Shown piece by piece: positions 27,175 through 36,153 of a stretch of 64,000 bases of DNA. How positions within the stretch are numbered: the stretch's first letter is position 1; every line of letters begins with the position of its first letter. This DNA is from Pseudomonas kielensis (GTDB taxonomy: Bacteria > Pseudomonadota > Gammaproteobacteria > Pseudomonadales > Pseudomonadaceae), in contig NZ_JACMYG010000003.1 of the NCBI RefSeq assembly GCF_014236655.1, forward strand, positions 284,779-348,778, written 5' to 3'. The position numbers were made by a program, and so were the translations under genes. The notes under the pieces are model-generated. The model saw only the letters and a program-made list of their open reading frames with translations. It was not told the DNA's origin and ran no database searches.

Positions 27175-28125
27175 TCAGCTCGCCCCCGGAACGTTCGGCC
27201 ACAAATCAGATACCAGAAACAACCGTTCGGCTTCCTCCCAGTCGCCCTGGAGATTCTCGCTCAGGCGCACCATCAACTGTGCCGGCGCCATGGGGTGCAG
27301 CTCAGCCAGCCAGGTGTCCAGTTGTTCCTGGCGCCAGGTCTGGTCGGCGCTGTAGTGCGCCGGCGCCAGCCAGGCGTGGCGGGGCAGGCACACCCAGCGC
27401 CCGGCCGGGCGTTGTGCAACAAAGGCCGGCCAGTCCTTCTGGTGCAGCCAACTGCCGCGCAGGTGTTGCGGGTGGGCACCGGCCGGCGGTTCGGCGTGCC
27501 CCGGCCAGGGGTACAGCAGATAGCCGCCGAGCCACAGTCTGGCGCTGAAAGCCCCGATATCCAGGGCCGCCAGGGCCGCGCGGCTCTCTGGGCGCGCGGA
27601 GATCGGCAACTGGTGCTGGCTCAGGTGCGCCAGCTTCAGGTCCAGCCGGTCATGGCAGCCGGGGCCCAGCCACTGGGCGGGATCCTGGCCGTTGCCGAGT
27701 TGCGGGCCAAGGTAGAGCTTGATCGCCAACTCCAGGTGGTGCACGCCGTCGCGGTCGCGCAGCAACATGTCGAGTTCACCCAGGGTATGACCTTCGCGGC
27801 GGATCGGCAGGTTGGCGGCAATCAGCTCGATCCCCGGCGCATGCTCCACGGCAAACTGCCACAGCCGCTCGTAATACAGGCCCAGGCGCCGGGTGCGCGC
27901 CTGGGACAACCAGTGCACCAGTGCGTGGCTGTCACGGTCGAGTTGGCGCAGCCAGTGTTCCAGGCGCTGCGGATCGCGCACCCAGTCGCTGCCGGCCAGC
28001 GGATGGCGTTGTGGCCAAGGCGTGGCGCTGAGCATCGGCGGGGCGAGAATCACCCACGCCAGGTCGCGCACGTGCGGGTGGTGCAACTGGCGGGGCAGGG
28101 CGAGCAAATCGGGGAACAGGATCAT
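27175..28125 (-). CDS. DUF1853 family protein
   Basis: A 316-aa protein matching the DUF1853 family found next to nadK in pseudomonads. The centre contains [31 protein letters not shown] (about residues 110-140). Its E-x-D...E-x-x-x-K spacing resembles a PD-(D/E)XK nuclease core. No signal peptide is present. It is divergent from nadK with about 100 bp between starts and convergent with arsB. No clear Shine-Dalgarno precedes ATG 28125. Function is unknown; a nuclease-like fold is an inference. Confidence 0.8.
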   Translation of the reverse strand: MILFPDLLALPRQLHHPHVRDLAWVILAPPMLSATPWPQRHPLAGSDWVRDPQRLEHWLRQLDRDSHALVHWLSQARTRRLGLYYERLWQFAVEHAPGIELIAANLPIRREGHTLGELDMLLRDRDGVHHLELAIKLYLGPQLGNGQDPAQWLGPGCHDRLDLKLAHLSQHQLPISARPESRAALAALDIGAFSARLWLGGYLLYPWPGHAEPPAGAHPQHLRGSWLHQKDWPAFVAQRPAGRWVCLPRHAWLAPAHYSADQTWRQEQLDTWLAELHPMAPAQLMVRLSENLQGDWEEAERLFLVSDLWPNVPGAS

Positions 28126-28229
28126 TTTGCGAGCATAGCTTCTAAAGTCCCGGCTGAAAGGATTTTGTCTACGCAGCGCTTTCGCCCATAATCGTGGTTT
28201 TCGCCGTCGCAGACCCCCGCAGGAGCCCC

Positions 28230-29120
28230 ATGGAGCAATTTCGCAATATCGGCATTATCGGTCGCCTGGGCAGTTCCCAGGTGCTGGATACCGTTCGCCG
28301 ACTGAAAAGATTCCTGCTTGACCGGCACTTGCACGTGATTCTCGAAGACACCATCGCCGAAGTCCTGCCCGGCCACGGCCTGCAGACCTCGTCGCGCAAG
28401 ATGCTCGGCGAAGTCTGCGACATGGTGATTGTGGTCGGCGGTGACGGCAGCCTGCTGGGCGCCGCACGGGCGCTGGCGCGGCATAACATCCCGGTGCTGG
28501 GGATCAACCGTGGCAACCTGGGGTTCCTCACCGATATCCGTCCCGACGAGCTGGAAGTCAAGGTCGCCGAAGTGCTGGACGGCCACTACCTGGTGGAAAA
28601 CCGTTTCCTGCTCCAGGCCGAAGTGCGCCGCCATGCCGAGGCGATCGGCCAGGGCGACGCCCTCAATGACGTGGTGCTGCACCCCGGCAAGTCGACGCGG
28701 ATGATCGAGTTCGAGCTGTACATCGACGGCCAGTTCGTCTGCAGCCAGAAGGCCGACGGCCTGATCGTCGCCACGCCCACCGGTTCCACGGCCTACGCGC
28801 TGTCGGCCGGCGGCCCGATCATGCATCCCAAGCTCGATGCCATTGTGATTGTGCCGATGTACCCCCATACCTTGTCCGGACGGCCGATCGTGGTCGATGG
28901 CAACAGTGAGCTGAAAATCGTCGTGTCCAAGGATATGCAGATTTACCCGCAGGTGTCCTGTGATGGGCAGAATCACTTTACCTGCGCGCCCGGCGACACC
29001 ATCACCATCAGCAAGAAGGCGCAGAAGTTGCGGCTGATCCACCCACTGGACCACAACTACTACGAAGTCTGCCGGACCAAGCTTGGCTGGGGCAGCCGTT
29101 TGGGTGGTGGAGGCGACTGA
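28230..29120 (+). CDS. nadK: NAD kinase
   Basis: Phosphorylates NAD to NADP (296 aa). It has the GGDGS motif at about residues 70-74, [10 protein letters not shown], and the second conserved block [27 protein letters not shown] lies before ATG 28230; a longer frame starting at 28194 lacks a ribosome binding site. It starts a series of overlapping genes: its TGA shares a base with the ATG of the metallophosphatase. Confidence 0.96.
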   Translation: MEQFRNIGIIGRLGSSQVLDTVRRLKRFLLDRHLHVILEDTIAEVLPGHGLQTSSRKMLGEVCDMVIVVGGDGSLLGAARALARHNIPVLGINRGNLGFLTDIRPDELEVKVAEVLDGHYLVENRFLLQAEVRRHAEAIGQGDALNDVVLHPGKSTRMIEFELYIDGQFVCSQKADGLIVATPTGSTAYALSAGGPIMHPKLDAIVIVPMYPHTLSGRPIVVDGNSELKIVVSKDMQIYPQVSCDGQNHFTCAPGDTITISKKAQKLRLIHPLDHNYYEVCRTKLGWGSRLGGGGD

Positions 29121-30091
29121 TGCTCGATCCCGCGCGTAGCTACGACCTGATCGGTGACGTGCACGGTTGCGCTCATACCCTTGAGCATCTGCTGGACCGA
29201 CTCGGGTACCACAAGCTGGGTGGCGTGTGGCGTCATCCGTCACGCATGGCGGTGTTCCTGGGCGATGTCATCGACCGTGGCCCGCGCATCCGTGAGGCGT
29301 TGCACCTGGTGCACGACATGGTCGAGGCGGGGCAGGCGCTGTGCATCATGGGCAACCACGAGTTCAACGCGCTGGGCTGGAGCACACCGGCCCCACCGGG
29401 CAGCGGCAAGCAGTACGTGCGCGAGCACACCCCGCGCCACGCGCGCCTGATCGATGAAACCCTGAGCCAGTTTGCCCATCACCCCGGTGACTGGCACGAC
29501 TTCCTCCAATGGTTCTACGAGATGCCGCTGTTTGTCGATGCCGGGCGTTTCCGCGTGGTGCACGCCTGCTGGGACGGCGCCTTGATCGACCTGCTGCGCC
29601 GCCAGCACCCCGATGGTTGCGTGGATGAACACTTCGTCCAGGCGGCGGCGGTGAGCGGCAGCTTCGCCTGCATGGCCTTCGATCGCCTGTTGCGCGGCAC
29701 CGACATGCGCCTGCCCCATGGCTTGACCATGACCAGCGGCGATGGCCTGACGCGTTCGTTCTTCCGTACCAAGTTCTGGGAAGACGACCCGCAGACCTAC
29801 GGTGACATCGTGTTCCAGCCGGACGCCTTGCCCGAACCTGTGGCCAAGACGCCATTGACCCCGGTGGAGAAAAACACCCTGCTGCGTTACGGCATCGACG
29901 AGCCGTTGTTGTTCGTCGGCCATTACTGGCGCAGCGGCAAACCGGCGCCCATCCGCCAGAACCTGGCATGCCTGGACTACAGCGCAGTGCTGTGCGGCAA
30001 GCTGGTTGCCTATCGACTTGACCAGGAAACCCGTCTCGACCCGCGCAAATTCGTCTGGGTCGATGTCGAACGGCCGGAGGCCCTGCAATGA
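29120..30091 (+). CDS. Metallophosphoesterase (PrpE/ApaH-like)
   Basis: A 323-aa calcineurin-type phosphoesterase. The metal motifs are in order: LIGDVHG near residue 10, GDVIDRGP near 50 and GNHEFNA near 80. Further His residues follow in VVHACWDG and LLFVGHYW. The family includes Ser/Thr-phosphatase-like and bis(5'-nucleosyl) tetraphosphatase-like members; the exact substrate is unclear. It overlaps nadK by one base and the rhomboid gene by four, so it is part of the nadK operon. Confidence 0.88.
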   Translation: MLDPARSYDLIGDVHGCAHTLEHLLDRLGYHKLGGVWRHPSRMAVFLGDVIDRGPRIREALHLVHDMVEAGQALCIMGNHEFNALGWSTPAPPGSGKQYVREHTPRHARLIDETLSQFAHHPGDWHDFLQWFYEMPLFVDAGRFRVVHACWDGALIDLLRRQHPDGCVDEHFVQAAAVSGSFACMAFDRLLRGTDMRLPHGLTMTSGDGLTRSFFRTKFWEDDPQTYGDIVFQPDALPEPVAKTPLTPVEKNTLLRYGIDEPLLFVGHYWRSGKPAPIRQNLACLDYSAVLCGKLVAYRLDQETRLDPRKFVWVDVERPEALQ

Positions 30092-30957
30092 GTGCTGTTG
30101 CTGTATTACGTCTGCCCTTGAGCGTGGACCTCAGCGGTTTTGTCAAACTGCTGCAACGCATGCAGGTGCCCCACCGGGTCAGCGAGGAGGCGGGCCAGCA
30201 GGTGCTCTGGGTGCCGCACGCCGTCAGCGAAGACGTGCGCGCACTGTATGAGCGGTTTCCGGCGGGCGACCCTGATCAACAACTGGACCTGCCACCCCAG
30301 GCGAAATCCCAGCGCCCGGGTTTTGTTGCGCAACTGCGCGCCAGCCCCATGACCGCCTTTGTGCTGCTGCTGACCCTGATCGTCGGCGCGATTACCCTTC
30401 TGGGGGCCAACCTCGATACGATGCGCTGGTTCACCTTCCTGCAGTTTCGCGTAGTGGGCGAGTACATCCATTTCACCCCCCTGGCCGACAGCCTGGCGGC
30501 GGGGCAGTGGTGGCGCCTGGTAACGCCGATGCTGATCCACTTCGGTTTCCTCCACGTGGCCATGAACGGCATGTGGTACTGGGAACTGGGGCGGCGCATC
30601 GAAGCGCGCCAGGGCGGCATCAACCTGTTGGGGCTGACACTGCTATTTAGCCTGGTGTCGAACTACGCCCAGTATTTCTTCGGCGGCCCGGGGCTGTTCG
30701 GCGGCCTGTCCGGGGTGCTGTACGGTCTGCTTGGCCACTGCTGGATCTACCAATGGCTGGCGCCGAACCCGGCGTATCGCCTGCCCCGTGGCGTGCTGGT
30801 GATGATGCTGGTGTGGCTGGTGCTCTGTCTGTCCGGGCTGATCTCGCTGATCGGCTTCGGCGAAATCGCCAATGCGGCCCACGTCGGCGGGTTACTCGTC
30901 GGGTGCGCCACGGGTTTGTTGGGCGGCTTGTACAGTCGCCGTAGAACAGCCCTCTAA
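30088..30957 (+). CDS. glpG: Rhomboid-family intramembrane serine protease
   Basis: Membrane protease (289 aa). The cytoplasmic N-terminal domain covers about 85 residues. Six transmembrane segments follow, with the catalytic Ser in GGLSGVLYGLLG and the catalytic His in NAAHVGGLLVG. HFGFLHVAMNGMWYWELGRRIE is the conserved first loop with the H-x3-N oxyanion residues. It starts in the ATGA overlap with the metallophosphatase. Confidence 0.93.
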   Translation: MSAVAVLRLPLSVDLSGFVKLLQRMQVPHRVSEEAGQQVLWVPHAVSEDVRALYERFPAGDPDQQLDLPPQAKSQRPGFVAQLRASPMTAFVLLLTLIVGAITLLGANLDTMRWFTFLQFRVVGEYIHFTPLADSLAAGQWWRLVTPMLIHFGFLHVAMNGMWYWELGRRIEARQGGINLLGLTLLFSLVSNYAQYFFGGPGLFGGLSGVLYGLLGHCWIYQWLAPNPAYRLPRGVLVMMLVWLVLCLSGLISLIGFGEIANAAHVGGLLVGCATGLLGGLYSRRRTAL

Positions 30958-30990
30958 TCTGTTTAGTGAATGAAGAGCACGGAGACCCTG

Positions 30991-31251
30991 ATGTCCTCTT
31001 TTAACGAAATGATCAACAACATCACCCCCGAGATCTACCAGAGCCTGAAACTGGCGGTGGAGATCGGCAAGTGGTCCGACGGCGGCAAACTCACCGCCGA
31101 GCAGCGTGAACTGTCGTTGCAGGCAATGATTGCCTGGGAAGTGCAGAACCTGCCCGAAGACCAGCGCACCGGCTACATGGGCCCGCAGGAATGCAGCTCC
31201 AAGTCGATTGAAGTGCCGAATATCCTGTTCAAGTCGGATGCCATCCATTGA
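30991..31251 (+). CDS. yeaC: YeaC family protein (DUF1315)
   Basis: An 86-aa soluble protein beginning MSSFNEMINNITPEIYQSLKLAVEIGKWSDGGKLTAEQRELSLQAMIAWE, the standard DUF1315 pattern. GGAG lies upstream at about 30979. Function is unknown; it is conserved in gammaproteobacteria. Its stop overlaps the TTG start of the next gene. Confidence 0.88.
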   Translation: MSSFNEMINNITPEIYQSLKLAVEIGKWSDGGKLTAEQRELSLQAMIAWEVQNLPEDQRTGYMGPQECSSKSIEVPNILFKSDAIH

Positions 31252-32078
31252 TCGAGATTGGCCGCGGTGCAATCAGTAAAATGTCGGCGCGCCTCGACGC
31301 GTCGGCGGTGCAATACGCGTTTCGCCTGGGTGATGCCGAGGTGCCGGTCAACCCGCTGATCGGCAGCACACTGCGCCTGGAGTACCTGGGGGCGATCCAC
31401 TGCAGCCATTGTGGACGCAAGACCAAGACCAGCTTCAGCCAGGGTTACTGCTACCCCTGCATGACCAAGCTGGCGCAGTGCGACGTCTGCATCATGAGCC
31501 CGGAACGCTGTCACTACGACGCCGGCACCTGCCGCGAGCCGAGTTGGGGCGAGCAGTTCTGCATGACCGATCACATTGTGTATCTGTCCAACTCCTCCGG
31601 GGTCAAGGTCGGGATCACCCGTGCCACCCAGTTGCCGACCCGCTGGATCGACCAGGGCGCCCGCCAGGCATTGCCCATCATGCGGGTGTCGACCCGCCAG
31701 CAGTCGGGTTTTGTCGAAGACCTGTTCCGCAGCCAGGTGGCCGACAAGACCAACTGGCGCGCCTTGCTCAAGGGCGAAGCACCCTCGGTCGACCTGGCCG
31801 GGGTGCGCGATCAACTGTTTGCCAGCTGTGCCGAGGGCCTGCTGGGCCTGCAGGAGCGTTTCGGCTTGCAGGCAATCCAGCCGGTGACCGATGTCGAGCC
31901 GCTGGAGATCCATTACCCGGTGCAACAATACCCGGCGAAGATTGTCAGTTTTAACCTGGACAAGAACCCGATTGCCGAAGGCACGCTGATGGGGATCAAG
32001 GGCCAGTACCTGATCTTCGACACGGGCGTGATCAATATTCGTAAATACACGGCCTACCAGCTCGCCGTGCATCAGTAG
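31248..32078 (+). CDS. DUF2797 domain protein with zinc-binding cysteines
   Basis: A 276-aa protein of the DUF2797 family. A Cys-rich section (about residues 50-105) has CSHCGRKTK, CYPCMTKLAQCDVCIMSPERCHY and a later Cys, likely binding zinc. The rest resembles a GIY-YIG-like small domain (HIVYLSNSSGVKVGITRATQLPTRWIDQGA), a relation I infer from pattern. The chosen TTG start overlaps the yeaC stop and keeps the conserved GAISKM N-terminus; ATG 31281 is the alternative. pepN follows after 13 bp. Confidence 0.82.
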   Translation: MIEIGRGAISKMSARLDASAVQYAFRLGDAEVPVNPLIGSTLRLEYLGAIHCSHCGRKTKTSFSQGYCYPCMTKLAQCDVCIMSPERCHYDAGTCREPSWGEQFCMTDHIVYLSNSSGVKVGITRATQLPTRWIDQGARQALPIMRVSTRQQSGFVEDLFRSQVADKTNWRALLKGEAPSVDLAGVRDQLFASCAEGLLGLQERFGLQAIQPVTDVEPLEIHYPVQQYPAKIVSFNLDKNPIAEGTLMGIKGQYLIFDTGVINIRKYTAYQLAVHQ

Positions 32079-32091
32079 AAGGATTCGAGCC

Positions 32092-34749
32092 ATGCGCACC
32101 GAACAACCGAAGATGATTTACCTGAAGGACTATCAGGCGCCTGAGTACCTGATCGACGAGACGCACCTGACCTTCGAGTTGTTCGAGGACCACAGCCTGG
32201 TCCATGCGCAACTGGTGATGCGCCGCAACCCCGCCCGAGGCGCCGGCCTGCCGCCGCTGGTGCTCGACGGCCAGCAGCTGGAACTGCTGTCGGTGGCCCT
32301 GGGCGATATCACGCTGACCCCGGCCGACTATCAGTTGAGCGACAGCCACCTGACCCTGCACCCCACCAGCGCCAGCTTCACGGTCGATACCAGCGTGCGT
32401 ATCCACCCGCAAACCAACACCGCCCTGGAAGGCCTGTACAAGTCCAGCGGCATGTTCTGCACCCAGTGCGAGGCCGAGGGCTTTCGCAAGATCACCTATT
32501 ACCTCGACCGCCCGGACGTGATGAGCAAGTTCACCACCACGGTCAGCGCCGAGCAGCACAGCTACCCGGTGCTGCTGTCCAACGGCAACCCGATTGCCTC
32601 GGGGCCGGGCGAAGACGGCCGGCACTGGGCGACCTGGGAAGACCCGTTCATGAAACCGGCCTACCTGTTCGCCCTGGTGGCCGGTGACCTGTGGTGCGTC
32701 GAAGACACCTTCACCACCATGACCCAACGCAGCGTTGCCCTGCGCATTTATGTCGAGCCGGAAAACATCGACAAGTGCCAGCACGCGATGAACAGCCTGA
32801 AGAAGTCCATGCGCTGGGACGAAGAAGTCTACGGTCGCGAGTACGACCTGGACATTTTCATGATCGTGGCAGTCAACGACTTCAACATGGGGGCCATGGA
32901 GAACAAGGGCCTCAACATCTTCAACTCCAGCTGCGTGCTGGCCCGCGCCGAAACCGCCACCGATGCCGCCCACCAGCGGGTCGAAGCGGTGGTCGCCCAC
33001 GAATACTTCCACAACTGGTCGGGCAACCGCGTGACCTGCCGCGACTGGTTCCAGTTGTCGCTCAAGGAAGGTTTCACGGTGTTCCGCGATGCCGAGTTCT
33101 CCGCCGACATGCATTCACGCACCGTCAAGCGGATCGAGGACGTTGCCTACCTGCGTACCCATCAGTTCGCCGAAGATGCCGGCCCCATGGCCCACGCCGT
33201 GCGCCCGGACAGCTTCATCGAGATCTCCAACTTCTACACCCTCACGGTCTACGAGAAGGGGTCGGAAGTGGTGCGCATGATCCGCACCTTGCTCGGCAAC
33301 GAAGGGTTCCGCAAAGGCAGCGACCTGTACTTCGAGCGCCATGATGGCCAGGCCGTGACCTGCGATGACTTCATCAAGGCCATGGAAGATGCCAACGGCG
33401 TCGACCTGACCCAGTTCAAGCGCTGGTACAGCCAGGCCGGTACGCCGCGTCTGGCGGTGAGCGAGTCGTACGACGCCGCCGCCCGGACCTACAGCCTGAC
33501 CGTGCGCCAGAGCTGCCCGGAAACCCCGGACAAGGTGCAGAAACTGCCGTTCGTGATTCCCCTGGAACTGGGCCTGCTGGACCGCCAGGGCGCGGCGATT
33601 GCCCTGCGCCTGAGCGGCGAAGCGGCGGCCAGTGGCACCTCCCGTGTGCTGTCGGTGACCGAAGCCGAACAGACCTTCACCTTCCTCGACATCGCCGAAC
33701 ACCCGCTGCCGTCCTTGCTGCGTGGCTTCTCGGCACCGGTGAAACTGAGCTTCCCGTACAACCGCGACCAATTGATGTTCCTGATGCAGCACGACAGCGA
33801 CGGCTTCAACCGTTGGGAAGCCGGCCAGCAACTGTCGGTGCAAGTGCTGCAGGAACTGATCGGCCAGCACCAGGCGGGGCAGGCATTGGCCCTCGACCAT
33901 CGCTTGATCGAAGCGCTGCGCAGCGTGCTCGCCGACCCGGACCTGGACCAGGCCATGGTCGCCGAAATGCTCTCGCTGCCGAGCGAAGCCTACCTGACTG
34001 AAATCAGCGAAGTGGCGGACGTCGAGGCGATTCATGCCGCCCGCGAATTTGCCCGCAAACAGCTGGCCGACCAACTGTTCGAAGGGCTGTGGCTGCGTTA
34101 CCAGGCCAATCGCGAGCTGTCCCGGCAGACGCCCTATGTCGCTGAGGCTGAGCACTTCGCCCGGCGCAGCCTGCAGAACATCGCCTTGTCCTACCTGATG
34201 CTCAGCGCCAAGCCTGAAGTCCTGGCCGCGACCCTCGAACAGTTCGAGGCCTGCGACAACATGACCGAGCGCCTGACCGCGCTGGCCGTGCTGGTCAATT
34301 CGCCGTTCGAGGCCGAGAAGGCCAAGGCCCTGGCGAGCTTCGCCGAGCACTTCAAGGACAACCCGCTGGTCATGGACCAATGGTTCAGCGTCCAGGCCGG
34401 CAGCGGCTTGCCCGGTGGCTTGCAACGTGTGCGGCAATTGATGGAACACCCGGCGTTCAACCTCAAGAACCCGAACAAGGTACGGGCCCTGGTAGGGGCG
34501 TTCGCCGGGCAGAACCTGATCAATTTCCACGCCGCCGACGGGTCGGGCTATCGCTTCCTCGCCGACCTGGTGATCGAACTCAACGGCTTCAACCCGCAGA
34601 TCGCTTCGCGCCAACTGGCGCCGTTGACCCGCTGGCGCAAATACGACAGCGCCCGCCAGGCGCTGATGAAAGCCGAACTGGAACGCATCCGTGCCTCGGG
34701 CGAGCTGTCCAGCGACGTGTTCGAGGTGGTCAGCAAAAGCCTGGCCTAG
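32092..34749 (+). CDS. pepN: Aminopeptidase N
   Basis: Zinc M1-family aminopeptidase (885 aa, the usual Pseudomonas length). The substrate N-terminus is recognised by GAMENKGLN near residue 267. The zinc site HEYFHNW (first His about residue 303) has its third ligand Glu in KEGFTVFRDAEF. The all-helical C-terminal domain completes the protein. It is cytoplasmic. It ends the operon started by nadK and is followed by a strong terminator at 34812. Confidence 0.97.
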   Translation: MRTEQPKMIYLKDYQAPEYLIDETHLTFELFEDHSLVHAQLVMRRNPARGAGLPPLVLDGQQLELLSVALGDITLTPADYQLSDSHLTLHPTSASFTVDTSVRIHPQTNTALEGLYKSSGMFCTQCEAEGFRKITYYLDRPDVMSKFTTTVSAEQHSYPVLLSNGNPIASGPGEDGRHWATWEDPFMKPAYLFALVAGDLWCVEDTFTTMTQRSVALRIYVEPENIDKCQHAMNSLKKSMRWDEEVYGREYDLDIFMIVAVNDFNMGAMENKGLNIFNSSCVLARAETATDAAHQRVEAVVAHEYFHNWSGNRVTCRDWFQLSLKEGFTVFRDAEFSADMHSRTVKRIEDVAYLRTHQFAEDAGPMAHAVRPDSFIEISNFYTLTVYEKGSEVVRMIRTLLGNEGFRKGSDLYFERHDGQAVTCDDFIKAMEDANGVDLTQFKRWYSQAGTPRLAVSESYDAAARTYSLTVRQSCPETPDKVQKLPFVIPLELGLLDRQGAAIALRLSGEAAASGTSRVLSVTEAEQTFTFLDIAEHPLPSLLRGFSAPVKLSFPYNRDQLMFLMQHDSDGFNRWEAGQQLSVQVLQELIGQHQAGQALALDHRLIEALRSVLADPDLDQAMVAEMLSLPSEAYLTEISEVADVEAIHAAREFARKQLADQLFEGLWLRYQANRELSRQTPYVAEAEHFARRSLQNIALSYLMLSAKPEVLAATLEQFEACDNMTERLTALAVLVNSPFEAEKAKALASFAEHFKDNPLVMDQWFSVQAGSGLPGGLQRVRQLMEHPAFNLKNPNKVRALVGAFAGQNLINFHAADGSGYRFLADLVIELNGFNPQIASRQLAPLTRWRKYDSARQALMKAELERIRASGELSSDVFEVVSKSLA

Positions 34750-34811
34750 GCAGGAGCGGGCGGGGTGGCTGCATGCAAAACATGCAGGCACCCCAAAACC
34801 ACAAATATCTC

Positions 34812-34835
34812 AAGGCCACGTTCGTGGCCTTTTTT
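34812..34835 (+). terminator. Rho-independent terminator after pepN
   Basis: AAGGCCACG-TT-CGTGGCCTT stem followed by six Ts. It is a compact strong hairpin 63 bases after the pepN stop. Confidence 0.9.
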
Positions 34836-35072
34836 CATCATGGGCACTGATGCCCTGCCATTCAGCGCCTACCCTTACTCCCCAGGTTAACAAAACATAA
34901 CGTGGCGTCGATTGTCAGGCGATTCTAAAGCTGGATAGGATAGGCCAGCTTCCGAGAAGGGGCTCTAGATTGCAGGTTTCAGCCAAGCGCTGAATCCGGC
35001 CATCCGGTAGCACGCCCCGCACGGCGCCCTTAAAGGTTGAACGACCTAACAATAATAATGGGGGAAAGGTCT
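34836..35072 (+). promoter_or_regulatory. Upstream region of the BNR/MMPL operon
   Basis: The gap 34750-35072 has no gene. After the pepN terminator, TTGTCA (34912-34917) and TAGGAT (34936-34941) are 18 bp apart and could be a sigma-70 promoter, which would give a long leader of about 120 bases. AGGT-N6-ACCT at about 35034 is a weak dyad. Confidence 0.35.
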
Positions 35073-36125
35073 ATGAGTGAGCCTGTCATGGGTGTGGGTA
35101 TTGGCCGCCCGCCGGCACTACGCAGATTCGCGTTGCTGGCTACAGCGCTCTCGCTGTTGGGCACTGCGGTCCTGTCGGCGCCGGCCCTGGCGAATGCCGC
35201 GCCAGCCGTCGATACGGTCTATTCCATTGAATCGGCCAAGTCCGCCAAGGGCTTGATGCTCGATGTCGTGCATGCCGGCAAACGGCTGATCGCGGTCGGT
35301 GACCGTGGGCACATTCTCTATTCCGACGACCAGGGCAGCACCTGGACCCAGGCCAAGGTGCCTTCGCGGCAGTTGCTGACCTCGGTGTTCTTTGTCGATG
35401 ACCAGCATGGCTGGGCCGTCGGTCATGATGCACAGATCCTCGCCAGCGCCGACGGCGGTGTGACCTGGACCAAGCAGTTCGAAGACCTCAAGCGCGAAGC
35501 GCCGTTGCTCGACGTCTGGTTCAAGGACGCCAGCAACGGCTTTGCCGTGGGTGCCTATGGCGCGCTGCTGGAAACCACCGACGCCGGGAAAACCTGGGAC
35601 GACGTCAGCGATCGCCTCGACAACGAAGACCAGTACCACCTCAACGCCATTGCCGCGGTCAAGGATGCCGGCCTGTTCATCGTCGGCGAGCAGGGCAGCA
35701 TGTTCCGCTCCGCCGATTGGGGTCAGACCTGGGAACGGGTCGAAGGCCCTTACGAAGGTTCGCTGTTCGGGGCCATCGGCACCGCCCAGCCATCGACGCT
35801 GCTGGCCTACGGCTTGCGCGGCAACCTGTTCCGCTCCAGCGATTTTGGCAGCACCTGGGAGCCGGTCGAACTCAAGGCCGCGCGCGGCGCCCTGGAATTC
35901 GGCCTGTCTGGCGCCACCTTGCTCGAGGATGGCTCGATCGTGATCGTCGGCAACGGCGGCAGCGTGGTGCGCAGCAATGACGACGGGCAGACCTTCAGTG
36001 TGTTCAATCGCCCGGACCGGATCTCGGTGGCGGGCGTGACGGCGGCAGGCAACGGCAATCTGATTTTGGTCGGACAGGGCGGCGTTCGCGCCACTTCGCC
36101 AACCGGCGCAGAACTGAACAAATGA
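35073..36125 (+). CDS. YCF48/BNR-repeat beta-propeller, exported
   Basis: A 350-aa protein with a basic N-terminus, a hydrophobic run (FALLATALSLLGTAVLSAPALA) and a likely cleavage after ALA, so it is exported. The mature part is a beta-propeller of repeating SxDxGxTW units (SDDQGSTWTQ, SADGGVTWTK, TTDAGKTWDD, SADWGQTWER, SSDFGSTWEP). The start ATG 35073 follows GGGGGAAAGG; a 12-codon longer frame has no site. It is 28 bp upstream of the MMPL transporter and probably its periplasmic partner. Confidence 0.85.
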   Translation: MSEPVMGVGIGRPPALRRFALLATALSLLGTAVLSAPALANAAPAVDTVYSIESAKSAKGLMLDVVHAGKRLIAVGDRGHILYSDDQGSTWTQAKVPSRQLLTSVFFVDDQHGWAVGHDAQILASADGGVTWTKQFEDLKREAPLLDVWFKDASNGFAVGAYGALLETTDAGKTWDDVSDRLDNEDQYHLNAIAAVKDAGLFIVGEQGSMFRSADWGQTWERVEGPYEGSLFGAIGTAQPSTLLAYGLRGNLFRSSDFGSTWEPVELKAARGALEFGLSGATLLEDGSIVIVGNGGSVVRSNDDGQTFSVFNRPDRISVAGVTAAGNGNLILVGQGGVRATSPTGAELNK

Positions 36126-36153
36126 GCCGGGCAAATAATAAGAAGGCGGAGAA

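Noticed and set aside
31281..32078. ATG 31281 as the start of the DUF2797 gene
   Set aside because: It would remove the conserved GAISKM-like N-terminus; the TTG at 31248, coupled to the yeaC stop, fits better, although it remains uncertain.
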